Origin: an uncultured Rubrivivax sp. | GTDB taxonomy: Bacteria; Pseudomonadota; Gammaproteobacteria; Burkholderiales; Burkholderiaceae_C | Direction: 5' to 3' | Length of the DNA stretch: 12,262 bases | Assembly (NCBI GenBank): GCA_937967345.1 | Contig: CALBTN010000440.1 | Coordinates: 1 to 12,262 of the forward strand | Shown here: positions 1-7,404 of the stretch, piece after piece | Layout of the letters: every line of letters starts with the position of its first letter | How positions within the stretch are numbered: position 1 is the stretch's first letter | Notes under the pieces: generated by a model | Told to the model about the DNA's origin: nothing | Databases searched by the model: none | Seen by the model: only the letters and a program-made list of their open reading frames with translations | Position numbers and translations under genes: made by a program

Positions 1-1909
1 CGCTTTGGTAGGGGCAGGCCTGCAGGTCGGGCCGCAGCAGGATCTGTGCCGGTTGCTGTTGCAGCAGGCAAGCGGTGACGAGCGGCCGGAGCATCTGATC
101 GCGCCGCCAGCGCTCGATCGCCTGGCGCTGCGGCTGGCAGTGCTCGATGTCGGGCGGCGCATACCAGGCCTGCGGTCCGCCGATGAAAGCGCTGGCCGCG
201 GCGGCGTCCAGCACCTCGGCCGGCGCGAAGCGCGAGCCGCGCGGCGCGCTCGCGAAGCCGCGCACGTAGCAGCCACACCAGGCGTCGGCCGTGCCGGCAC
301 CGGCCTGGCTGCGGCAGTTGTCGAACAAGCGATTCAGTGCGGCCGCCTGCGGGTGCTTGTCCAGCCCCGCCAGCGTGCCGCGGCTGGCGTCAGGCTGCAG
401 CAGCCAAGCCGAGAGTTGCTGGCTGTAGCGCAGGATCTGCGGGCTGCTGCAGCCGTGGTGCGCGAGCAGCCGGCCCGTGTCGGCGACGGCCTGCGAAGAG
501 GGCTGCACTTTGAACGCGCTCTCCTGCTCGGCCAGGCAAGCCGCGCGGCCCGGGGGGTCATCGTGCAACCGCTCGCAATCGGGCAGCATCTTGAGCATCT
601 CGTTGAAGGCTCCCAGCACTGTCAGCGCGTCGGCCATGCTGCCTTCGCCCGACAGTCCCCGCTGCAGCGCCTGCTGCGTCTGCCGCAGATTGGCCTGGGC
701 GATCTGCAACGCCACCGGCGCCAGCCCCAGGTTCCCACAGACGGCGTTGAGCTTTCCGAACGCGCTCAGCCCATAGCGCAGGTCTTCGGCGCCCGCCGGT
801 ACGCGCGCCAGCTCACCGGCATACAACGGCAGCACCATGTCCGGCCGGCCAAGGCCCTGCGTGGCCAGCGGCGGCGCGGCCGGTGAGCGCACCGGGGCGG
901 CATCGATCACGCGCGAGGTGGCGGCCTGCTCCAGCACCGAAGCCCCCACCAGGCACTGATCGATGGCCATCATCTCGGGCTCATCGCGTGGGCCGGCCTG
1001 CCAGCGGCTGCGGCAGCCCTGTACCGCCGCATCGGCCACGCGGCGCTCCGCGAGCGCCTGTTCGACGACGCTGCGCGCGCAATGGTCACGCTCGCGGCCG
1101 GCCGTCGGCGCGGCGGCACATCGCGAATAGACTTGGTGCTGCCAGCGCCAGTACGGCTCGTCGCCGTGGGAAGACACCGATCCTGCGACGGCAGCGGCGC
1201 AGAACGGCAGCCGCGGGTCGAGCTCGCACATCCTGGCCTGGGCAGTGGCCTTGTCGGCGGTGCTGCCGCGGCCGGCCGGCTCGGCAAACGTGCTGCGCAC
1301 GCGATCGACCAGCCGGCAGCCGCCGCGACCCTCCCAGGCCCAGTAAGCGGGCCCGCCGAGCGCGGCGTGTCTGGCATCCGACAACTCGCGCTGGCGGGCA
1401 GTGGTTCTGGTCGCGGCGCCGCTGGGCGGTGGGTTGTGCGCCAGGCAGGCATCGACCTCGGCTTGTCCCAGCCGCTGCTCGGACAGTGCGCGATCGATCT
1501 TGGCCTGGGCGCAGCGCGTGTGCAGGCCAGTGGCGTCGCCGCTTGCCGCGCTTTGCCGGCATGCCGTGTCGACAGCCGCGTTCCAGTCGGCGAAACGGCC
1601 GGGTGTCTGTGCCCGCGTCGCGGTGGGCTGGGGCGGTGGCAAGGCAGCCGCCGCTGCCGGGTCTGCCGGCGCGGTGGTTTCGCATTGCTGTCGATAGCGT
1701 TGCCGCGCGCGGGCCAGTGCTTCCGGCCGCGTGTGCGCCGAGGCTTCCATGCGTTGCAGATACTGCGCCATCGATCGGCACTGGCGCTCGTCGGGCATCG
1801 TTTGCCCGCAGGCGCCCACAGCAGCGATCCAGCTCAGCCCAGCGATGGCGGCACGGCCCAGCGTCAGCAAGCCCGGCCATACGCTCACTGCGCGTCGTCG
1901 AGGGTTCAT
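1..1909 (-). CDS. Cysteine-rich exported protein of unknown family (partial, 3' end outside window)
   Basis: I do not recognise this protein. The frame is open from an ATG at 1909 to the left edge: 636 codons without a stop, with strong G/C preference at third codon positions. A GGAG lies about 8 bases upstream of the ATG. The N-terminus has basic residues (MNPRRR), a hydrophobic stretch at about residues 12-33, then VGAC at 31-34, which fits either a lipobox (Cys34 lipidated) or a signal peptidase I site; either way export is likely. After Cys34 there are 22 more cysteines, a Pro/Ala-rich linker at about 79-104, and two similar cysteine-bounded segments (109-156 and 256-300). YWxW motifs occur at 189-192 and 253-256, and a WCGC motif at 544-547. 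Even cysteine spacing suggests disulfide-bonded helical units in the periplasm or on the surface. It is divergent from the HD-GYP gene. The coding call is firm; the function is unknown. Confidence 0.82.
   Translation of the reverse strand, partial: MNPRRRAVSVWPGLLTLGRAAIAGLSWIAAVGACGQTMPDERQCRSMAQYLQRMEASAHTRPEALARARQRYRQQCETTAPADPAAAAALPPPQPTATRAQTPGRFADWNAAVDTACRQSAASGDATGLHTRCAQAKIDRALSEQRLGQAEVDACLAHNPPPSGAATRTTARQRELSDARHAALGGPAYWAWEGRGGCRLVDRVRSTFAEPAGRGSTADKATAQARMCELDPRLPFCAAAVAGSVSSHGDEPYWRWQHQVYSRCAAAPTAGRERDHCARSVVEQALAERRVADAAVQGCRSRWQAGPRDEPEMMAIDQCLVGASVLEQAATSRVIDAAPVRSPAAPPLATQGLGRPDMVLPLYAGELARVPAGAEDLRYGLSAFGKLNAVCGNLGLAPVALQIAQANLRQTQQALQRGLSGEGSMADALTVLGAFNEMLKMLPDCERLHDDPPGRAACLAEQESAFKVQPSSQAVADTGRLLAHHGCSSPQILRYSQQLSAWLLQPDASRGTLAGLDKHPQAAALNRLFDNCRSQAGAGTADAWCGCYVRGFASAPRGSRFAPAEVLDAAAASAFIGGPQAWYAPPDIEHCQPQRQAIERWRRDQMLRPLVTACLLQQQPAQILLRPDLQACPYQS
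1010..1144 (-). repeat. Internal protein repeat, unit 2 of the cysteine-rich exported protein
   Basis: Residues 256-300. Trp256 is followed after seven residues by Cys264, then Cys277-Ala, a helix containing ALAERR, and Cys299. It aligns with unit 1; the only length change is three fewer residues between the first and second cysteine. A YWxW motif ends at its start, and the same motif at residues 189-192 may mark a third, decayed unit. Confidence 0.55.
1442..1585 (-). repeat. Internal protein repeat, unit 1 of the cysteine-rich exported protein
   Basis: Residues 109-156. The pattern is W, seven residues, Cys117, fifteen residues, Cys133-Ala, then a helix containing ALSEQR and ending at Cys155. 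Trp-to-Cys spacing (8) and Cys-to-Cys spacing across the helix (22) match unit 2 exactly, with 9 of 25 identities over the Cys133-Cys155 part. This is protein-level similarity, not a DNA repeat. Confidence 0.55.
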
Positions 1910-2096
1910 GGTTCCGGCTCCGTTGGCACCAGTTGCCCGCGTCGATGCGGGTGCCGGCGATCCTAGCGGACGGCGCTGGCGACGCCATTCGAGAACTTGC
2001 GCCGCCTGCACAGGGTCAAGTCTGCGCACGGTGCTGCCGAAAACCCACAGCAGGGGCGGACGCAGCGCCGACCCGCATCAGTACGGGAAGCCGTCC
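1910..2096. promoter_or_regulatory. Divergent intergenic region between the exported-protein gene and the HD-GYP gene
   Basis: These 187 bases separate two divergent start codons, so promoters for both directions should lie here. I cannot point to a convincing -35/-10 pair. TAGGAT on the minus strand (1965-1960) resembles a -10 box but has no -35 partner at 17-18 bases. On the minus side GGAG precedes the ATG at 1909; on the plus side GGGAAG at 2085-2090 sits six bases before the ATG at 2097 and supports that start. No operator-like palindrome was noticed. Confidence 0.4.
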
Positions 2097-3389
2097 ATGG
2101 CAGGCACGATCGACGTCGAACAGTTGCGCGTAGGCATGTTCATCCATCTCGACCTGGGCTGGATGCAGCACCCGTTTCCGGTGGGCAGCTTTCGCATCAC
2201 CCACGCGCAGCAGATCGCCAAGATCCGCGGCCTGGGCCTGCGCAAGCTGCGCTGGTCGCCCGAGAAAAGCAGCGGCGTGCTCGACGACGGCGCGCCGGCG
2301 CCGGCTGCCGCTGAGGTCGATCACGATGACGAACCCGCGCCGCTGCTGCACCAAGACCTCGAGCCGCCGGCTGCGGCCGGGCGCGACGCCGCGCTGGCCG
2401 CGCAGCGCGCGTCGGCCGAGCTGTGCCAGCGCCAGTTCGACGAAGCCGGGCGCGTCTGGCGCGGCGCACTCGACAGCGTGGCCGAGCGGCCCGAGCAGGC
2501 GCGCCGCGACAGCGAGGCGCTGACCCGCGCGCTGCTCGACAAGATGCTCGGCGACGGTGACATGTGCATCAGGTTGCTCACCGGCAACGCCGGCGACAGC
2601 GCCAGCGCGCACGCGATGAACGTGGCCGTGATCTCGCTGCTGATGGGCCGGGTGCTGGGCCTGGGCGACGACGAGATGCTCGACCTCGGGCTGGGCGCGC
2701 TGATGCACGACGTCGGCAAGATCGAGCTGCCCGAGCGGCTGCGCCATGCCGACGAGCGGCACTCGAAGGACGAGCTGGCAAGCTACCGCAGCCACGTCGC
2801 GCACGGCGTGGTGCACGGCAAGCGCATGGGGCTGGCGCCGGGGGCGATGCTGGTGCTGGCGCAGCACCACGAGCAGGCCGACGGCAGCGGCTTTCCACTG
2901 CGCCTGAAGCTCGAGCGGCTGTCGGTGCCGGCGCGCATCGTCTCGCTGGTCGACCGCTACGACAACCTGTGCAATCCGCCGCTGCTGGCGCAGGCCCACA
3001 CCCCGCACGAGGCGCTGTCGCTGCTGTTCTCGCAGTCGCGCTCGCAGCTCGACGCCAGCTTGCTGAACTCGTTCATCCGCATGATGGGCGTGTACCCGGC
3101 CGGCTCGGTGGTGCAGCTGACCGACGAGCGCTACGCGCTGGTGGTCAGCGTCAACTCCAGCCGCCCGCTCAAGCCGAACGTGCTGGTGCACGACCCGGCG
3201 CTGCCGCGCGAGCATGCGCTGCACCTGAACCTGATGGAGCTGCCCGACCTGGGCATCCGGCGCAGCCTGAAGCCGGCGCAGCTGCCGCGCGATGCGCTGG
3301 ACTTCCTGGCGCCGCGGCCGCGCGTGGCCTACTTCTTCGAGGCGGCCCGTGCCGCCAGCGGCCGCGACGAGCAGACCGAAGCGGCATGA
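2097..3389 (+). CDS. HD-GYP domain c-di-GMP phosphodiesterase with DUF3391 N-terminus
   Basis: This 430-residue cytoplasmic protein is predicted to hydrolyse cyclic di-GMP. Residues 1-60 look like DUF3391, the domain commonly found before HD-GYP; a Pro/Ala/Asp-rich linker follows at about 64-95, then a helical stretch to about 150. The HD-GYP domain covers about 155-300: His172, HD at 204-205 with Lys208, His236, the HHE motif at 257-259, then DGSGFP at 262-267, and Asp286. All expected metal ligands are visible. The signature reads GFP instead of GYP, a conservative Tyr-to-Phe change. About 110 further residues lie C-terminal. The ATG at 2097 is chosen because it has a Shine-Dalgarno-like GGGAAG and starts the DUF3391 motif; the frame is open further upstream, but that part overlaps the opposite-strand gene. 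The stop overlaps the next start (ATGA), so the two are probably translated together. Confidence 0.93.
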   Translation: MAGTIDVEQLRVGMFIHLDLGWMQHPFPVGSFRITHAQQIAKIRGLGLRKLRWSPEKSSGVLDDGAPAPAAAEVDHDDEPAPLLHQDLEPPAAAGRDAALAAQRASAELCQRQFDEAGRVWRGALDSVAERPEQARRDSEALTRALLDKMLGDGDMCIRLLTGNAGDSASAHAMNVAVISLLMGRVLGLGDDEMLDLGLGALMHDVGKIELPERLRHADERHSKDELASYRSHVAHGVVHGKRMGLAPGAMLVLAQHHEQADGSGFPLRLKLERLSVPARIVSLVDRYDNLCNPPLLAQAHTPHEALSLLFSQSRSQLDASLLNSFIRMMGVYPAGSVVQLTDERYALVVSVNSSRPLKPNVLVHDPALPREHALHLNLMELPDLGIRRSLKPAQLPRDALDFLAPRPRVAYFFEAARAASGRDEQTEAA

Positions 3390-5566
3390 GTGCGCGGTGC
3401 CGCGGTGCCGAGCCCGGCGTGCGACTGCCCGCGTGCGCGTGCGCGGCGCCGGCGACGCCGCAGCAGCTGCAGGCCTGGGGCGCGTTGATCGACGCGCTGC
3501 CCGAGGCGGCCTGGATGGTCGATGCCCGCAGCCGCCGCGTCGTCGCCGACAACGCGGCCGCGCGCCGGCTGCTCGGCGCCGACGGCGCCAGCCTGGTCGG
3601 CCGGCCGGCCGACGCGCTGATCGCCACGCCCGAGGACCTGGCCTTCTGGGACGAGACCGCAGCCGGCGGCCGCGGCGCGCTGCACTCCGAAGCCACGCTG
3701 TGCGCGGGCGACGGGCGCGTCGTGCACATCACGCGCAGCATTCGCGCGCTGGCATGCGCCGGCTGCGCTGCCGCGCACCACTATGCGGTGGTCGCCGCCG
3801 ACCGCAGCGCCTGGCGCCGCGCCGAGGACGAGCGCGAGCAACTGCTGGCCGAGCTGCAGGCCACGCTGGAAGCCACCGCCGACGGCATCCTGGTGACCGA
3901 CCTGCTGGGCCGCATCCGCGCCTGCAACCGCCGCTTCGCCCAGACCTGGGGCATCCCCGATGACCTGCTGCAAGCCAAGCACGACAACGCGGTGCACGAC
4001 TGGATGCGGCGCAGCGTGGCCGACGCCGACGCCTACCAGCGCCAGCTGCAAGCGATCCAGGAATCCAGCCTGACCAGCACCAGCGACCGCCTGGTGCTGC
4101 ATTCGGGCCAGGTGCTCGAGCGCGTGACGCGCCCGCTGTGGTGCCGCGGCCAGGCGCTGGGGCGGGTGTATTCGTTTCGCGACCTGAGCGAGCAGCTGGC
4201 CGCACAGCAGCGCATCGAGCAGCTCGAGCTCAGCGATTCGCTGACCGGCTTGCCCAACCGGCGCCGGCTGGCCGAGCAGGTGGCGCAGGCCAGCGCCCGC
4301 TCGCGCCGCGACGGCAGCTGCTTCGCGCTGCTGCTGATCGACCTGGACCGCTTTCGCCACATCAACGACAGCCTCGGGCACGAGGCCGGCGACCGCGTGC
4401 TGACCGACGTGGCGCGGCGCATCAAGGCGTGCATGCGCGCCGAGGATGTGCTGGCGCGCATCGGCGGCGACCAGTTCGCGCTGCTGGTCGAAGGCGCCGA
4501 TGCGCGTGCGGCCGAAGCCGCGGCGCGGCGCGTGCTCGAAGCGGTGGCCGCGCCGTACGCGCTGGATGGCGCGCAGTTCACGCTGACCTGCAGCATCGGC
4601 GGCGCGCTGTGCCCGGGCCACGGCCACGGCGCCGACGAGCTGGTGCGGCACGCCGAGGCCGCGGTGACGGCGGTGAAAGAGGGCGGACGCGGCAGCTACC
4701 GCGTGCCCAGCGGCGGGCACGGCCGCGACCACCGCGCCGACATCCAGCTCGACCACGCGATGCGCCAGGCGCTGGCCAGCGGGCGCTTTCGGCTGCAGTA
4801 CCAGCCGCAGGTGGAGCTGTGCAGCGGGCGCATCGTCGGCGCCGAGGCGCTGATCCGCTGGCGCGACCCCGGCTTGGGCGAGGTGCCGCCGGCGCGCTTC
4901 ATTCCGGTGGCCGAGGACTCGGGCTTCATCGTCGCCATCGGCGACTGGGTGCTCGAGCAGGCGGTGCGCCAGGGCGCGGCCTGGCTCGCCCAGGGCCTGG
5001 CGATGCCGATCGCGATCAACGTGTCGGCGCTGCAGTTCCAGCAGCCGCGCTTCATCGAGCGGGTGGCCGCGGTGCTGCAGGCCAGCGGGCTGCCGCCGCA
5101 GCTGCTCGAGCTGGAGCTGACCGAATCGATCCTGGTGCGCGACGCCGAAGAGGCGCTGCAGCGGCTGCAATCGCTGGCGCGCCTGGGCGTGCGGCTGACG
5201 ATCGACGACTTCGGCACCGGCTACTCGAGCCTGGCCTACCTGAAGCGCTTTCCGATCGACAAGCTCAAGATCGACCGCAGCTTCGTCCACGGCCTGCCCG
5301 CCGACGACAGCGACAGCGCAATCGTGCGGGCGATCCTGCAGATGGCCGCCGCGCTGGGCATGCGGGTGATCGCCGAGGGCGTGGAAACCGAGGCCCAGCG
5401 CCGCTTCTTGCTGGACAGCGGCTGCCACGAGTTCCAGGGCTACCTGCACGCGCCGGCGCTGGACAGCCTGAGCTTCGTCACGCGCTTGCGCCAGGCTCAA
5501 GCCCAGGCCCCGGCGGCGACGGTGACGCCGCCGAGCGCGCCGCGGGTGCGCCTGGTCAGCGGCTGA
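3386..5566 (+). CDS. PAS-PAS-GGDEF-EAL protein, degenerate cyclase (GGDQF) with apparently intact EAL phosphodiesterase
   Basis: A 726-residue cytoplasmic c-di-GMP enzyme. Two PAS-like domains (about 28-138 and 155-268) are joined by coiled-coil helices near 140-160. The GGDEF domain spans about 282-440: SDSLTGLPNRR, a DLDRF metal/GTP motif at 319-323, the inhibitory-site motif RAED at 351-354 five residues before the signature, and GGDQF at 360-364. The normal fourth-position Glu is Gln363, which should impair cyclase activity. The EAL domain (about 453-700) keeps EAL at 487-489, Asn545, ELTE at 577-580, DDFGTG at 607-612, Lys628, EGVE at 664-667 and Gln684, so phosphodiesterase activity is expected, perhaps tuned by GTP or c-di-GMP binding to the GGDEF domain. 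No membrane segment is seen, so the PAS domains would sense a cytosolic signal. The ATG lies in an ATGA overlap with the HD-GYP gene. Confidence 0.94.
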   Translation: MSARCRGAEPGVRLPACACAAPATPQQLQAWGALIDALPEAAWMVDARSRRVVADNAAARRLLGADGASLVGRPADALIATPEDLAFWDETAAGGRGALHSEATLCAGDGRVVHITRSIRALACAGCAAAHHYAVVAADRSAWRRAEDEREQLLAELQATLEATADGILVTDLLGRIRACNRRFAQTWGIPDDLLQAKHDNAVHDWMRRSVADADAYQRQLQAIQESSLTSTSDRLVLHSGQVLERVTRPLWCRGQALGRVYSFRDLSEQLAAQQRIEQLELSDSLTGLPNRRRLAEQVAQASARSRRDGSCFALLLIDLDRFRHINDSLGHEAGDRVLTDVARRIKACMRAEDVLARIGGDQFALLVEGADARAAEAAARRVLEAVAAPYALDGAQFTLTCSIGGALCPGHGHGADELVRHAEAAVTAVKEGGRGSYRVPSGGHGRDHRADIQLDHAMRQALASGRFRLQYQPQVELCSGRIVGAEALIRWRDPGLGEVPPARFIPVAEDSGFIVAIGDWVLEQAVRQGAAWLAQGLAMPIAINVSALQFQQPRFIERVAAVLQASGLPPQLLELELTESILVRDAEEALQRLQSLARLGVRLTIDDFGTGYSSLAYLKRFPIDKLKIDRSFVHGLPADDSDSAIVRAILQMAAALGMRVIAEGVETEAQRRFLLDSGCHEFQGYLHAPALDSLSFVTRLRQAQAQAPAATVTPPSAPRVRLVSG

Positions 5567-5802
5567 AGGCCGCGCGGCGCGCCCAGGCCGGGTTTGGGCC
5601 GGCCGCGGCCAGCGCGGGCCTGCCGTGGGCGTCGGCCGGGCGGGCAGGCAATCTCCGGCGGCAAGCGAACCCCTTGGGCGCTTTGCGGCTCCAAGCTGAT
5701 GTGCGCCGGCCCGGCGTGCAGGCGGCGCGGGCCGGCACGCCGCGCATCGCGCGGCGATCCCGGACAGGGGCGCAACGGCTGCGGGTTGGGTAAAGTCCGC
5801 TC
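5567..5802. other. GC-rich intergenic region with tandem hairpins before the methyltransferase gene
   Basis: These 236 bases lie between two co-directional genes and hold no supported coding sequence. Inverted repeats are GGCCGCG at 5568-5574 with CGCGGCC at 5604-5610; GCCTGCC at 5618-5624 with GGCAGGC at 5643-5649; GCCGGCCCG at 5705-5713 with CGGGCCGGC at 5728-5736; and CGCCGCGC at 5738-5745 with its complement at 5749-5756 around a three-base loop. None is followed by a T-run, so none is a classical terminator. The promoter of the downstream operon is probably here, but no convincing sigma-70 boxes are visible, and no clear Shine-Dalgarno precedes 5803. Confidence 0.5.
5705..5756. repeat. 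Two adjacent perfect inverted repeats
   Basis: A 9-bp stem (5705-5713 / 5728-5736, 14-base loop) is followed one base later by an 8-bp stem (5738-5745 / 5749-5756, 3-base loop). They end 46 bases before the methyltransferase start. They could end transcription from upstream without a U-tract or shape the leader mRNA; in DNA this GC-rich, chance palindromes are common. Confidence 0.4.
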
Positions 5803-7068
5803 ATGTCGCAACTTGAAGCTCTGGTCGATCAGCGTCTGGGCCGCCTGGCCGGGCCAGCGGCCGGGGCGCTGGCGGTGCTGCTGCCCGGCGGGCGCCGGAT
5901 CGGCCCGGCCGCGGCCAGCGTCACGCTGCGGCTGAGCAGCCTGGGGCCGCTGGCCCACCTGATCGGCGGGCACATCGGCAAGCTGGCCGAAGACTACGTC
6001 GAGGGCACGATCGACATCGACGGCCCGATGCGCGCGGTGATCGACGTCGCCGCGCAGCTGGTGCACGACAACCCGGCGCGCGCGCGGGCGGGCCGCGGGC
6101 CGCTGGCCTGGTGGCGCGAGCTGCTGCAGCGCAGCCGGTCGCTGTCGCGCCACCGCGCCGAAGCCGATGCGCGCCAGATCCAGTTTCACTACGACGTCTC
6201 CGACGACTTCTACGCGCTGTGGCTGGACCCCAAGCGCGTCTATTCCTGCGCCTACTACCGCCGCCCGGAGTTGACGCTGGCCCAGGCGCAAGAGGCCAAG
6301 CTCGAGCACATCTGCCGCAAGCTCAAGCTCGAGCCGGGCGAGCGCTTCCTCGACATCGGCGCCGGCTGGGGCGGCCTGCTGCTGTGGGCCGCCGAGCACC
6401 ACGGCGTGCGCGCCACCGGCATTACGCTGTCGAAGAACCAGCACGCCCACGTCAACCGGCTGATCGAGCAGCGCGGGCTGAGCGGGCGGGTGCAGATGCG
6501 CTTGCTGGACTACCGCGACCTGCCCGAGGGCGAGCCCTTCGACAAGATCGCCTCGATCGGCATGTTCGAGCACGTGGGCCGCGCCAACCTGCCGCGCTAC
6601 TTCGACAAGATCCGCGGCCTGCTCGTGCCCGGCGGCCTGCTGCTGAACCACGGCATCACCGCCGGGGGCACGCGCAACGCGCAGCTGGGTGCGGGCATCG
6701 GCGAGTTCATCGAGCGCTACATCTTCCCCGGCGGCGAGCTGCTGCACGTGTCGCACGTGCTGCAAGTGCTGGCTGAAGCCGGCCTGGAAGGCGTGGACAC
6801 CGAGAACCTGCGGCCGCACTACGCGCGCACACTGTGGGGCTGGTCCGACGGCCTGGAGGCACATCTGGACCAGGCGCGCGCCATCGTCGGCGAAAAGGTG
6901 CTGCGCGCGTACCGGCTGTATCTGGCCGGCAGCGCGATGAGCTTCGAGCGCGGCTGGCTGGCGCTGCACCAGATGCTGGCTACCCGCCCCAGCGGCAGGC
7001 TCGACGACGGCACGCCGCGCGGCGCGCAGTCGGTGTATCCCTTCAACCGCGAGTACGTGTACCGATGA
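5803..7068 (+). CDS. cfa: Cyclopropane-fatty-acyl-phospholipid synthase family methyltransferase
   Basis: A 421-residue SAM-dependent enzyme that by homology adds a methylene or methyl group to double bonds of membrane phospholipid acyl chains, acting at the cytoplasmic face of the inner membrane. Residues 1-120 form the N-terminal lipid-binding-type domain. FHYDVSDDFY at 128-137 is the family hallmark, LDIGAGWGG at 183-191 is the SAM-binding motif I, GITLSKNQ follows at 206-213, IGMFEHVG at 252-259 holds the conserved Glu-His, and FIERYIFPGGE at 302-312 is typical. In the C-terminal helix the position I align with E. coli Cfa Cys354 is Ser377. Length is somewhat above E. coli Cfa (382). The ATG at 5803 opens a plausible N-terminus. 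Its stop overlaps the DUF1840 start by four bases, suggesting an operon. The exact product (cyclopropane or other methylated lipid) cannot be told from sequence. Confidence 0.92.
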   Translation: MSQLEALVDQRLGRLAGPAAGALAVLLPGGRRIGPAAASVTLRLSSLGPLAHLIGGHIGKLAEDYVEGTIDIDGPMRAVIDVAAQLVHDNPARARAGRGPLAWWRELLQRSRSLSRHRAEADARQIQFHYDVSDDFYALWLDPKRVYSCAYYRRPELTLAQAQEAKLEHICRKLKLEPGERFLDIGAGWGGLLLWAAEHHGVRATGITLSKNQHAHVNRLIEQRGLSGRVQMRLLDYRDLPEGEPFDKIASIGMFEHVGRANLPRYFDKIRGLLVPGGLLLNHGITAGGTRNAQLGAGIGEFIERYIFPGGELLHVSHVLQVLAEAGLEGVDTENLRPHYARTLWGWSDGLEAHLDQARAIVGEKVLRAYRLYLAGSAMSFERGWLALHQMLATRPSGRLDDGTPRGAQSVYPFNREYVYR

Positions 7069-7373
7069 TCTACAAGTTCAAATCCAGGGCCAGCGGCGAC
7101 GTGATCATGCTCGGCCCCAACGGCGACCAGATGCTGCGCATCCTGGGCCGCGAGCCGGCGCCCCAAGGCATCATCGAGGTCGAGCACATGGCCGCGGCGA
7201 TCGCCACGCTGCGCGAGGCGGTGCGGCGCGAGGAGGCGCGTCCCGCCGACGAAACCGAGGACGAAGACACCGGCGGCAGCGGCAACGTGTCGCTGCGCCA
7301 GCGTCTGTGGCCGGTGATCGAGCTGCTGGAAAGCTCGCTGGCGGCCAAGGAGCCGGTGGTCTGGGGCGTGTAG
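7065..7373 (+). CDS. DUF1840 family protein
   Basis: A small 102-residue, probably cytoplasmic protein with no signal peptide or membrane segment. The N-terminus matches what I recall of DUF1840: YKFKS at 3-7, GDVIMLGPNGDQ at 11-22, then a PAPQGIIEV stretch at 31-39. The middle (about 52-70) is rich in Glu, Asp and Arg, and the C-terminal part (about 75-95) looks helical. The biochemical function of the family is unknown to me. The ATG lies in an ATGA overlap with the methyltransferase stop, so it is translationally coupled to that gene and may assist or regulate it; this is inference from position only. Confidence 0.85.
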   Translation: MIYKFKSRASGDVIMLGPNGDQMLRILGREPAPQGIIEVEHMAAAIATLREAVRREEARPADETEDEDTGGSGNVSLRQRLWPVIELLESSLAAKEPVVWGV

Positions 7374-7404
7374 CGCGCGTGGGCGTGCGCCGGCCGGTGC
7401 GCCC

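Noticed and set aside
1924..1936. Sigma-54-like sequence TGGCACCAGTTGC in the divergent region
   Set aside because: The GG-to-GC distance is 8 bases rather than the required 10, so it does not fit a -24/-12 promoter.
5..2133. Long plus-strand open frames at 5-886 and 883-2133
   Set aside because: They are antisense to one continuous minus-strand frame that has a ribosome site, an export signal and regular cysteine spacing; their own translations are low-complexity Arg/Ala/Gln-rich.
3329..5500. 723-codon minus-strand open frame
   Set aside because: Antisense to the PAS-GGDEF-EAL gene; the translation is His/Gln/Ala-rich with no motifs, typical of GC-rich shadow frames.
5673..5701. TTGGGC and TGATGT, 17 bases apart, as a promoter for the methyltransferase gene
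   Set aside because: Only 3 of 6 and 2 of 6 matches to the sigma-70 consensus; expected by chance.
5556..5804. 82-codon minus-strand open frame filling the intergenic gap
   Set aside because: Composition is Arg/Ala/Pro shadow-like, with no clear ribosome site or family resemblance; the gap is better read as non-coding.
5497..6969. 490-codon minus-strand open frame
   Set aside because: Antisense to the methyltransferase gene and the gap before it; no recognisable domain.
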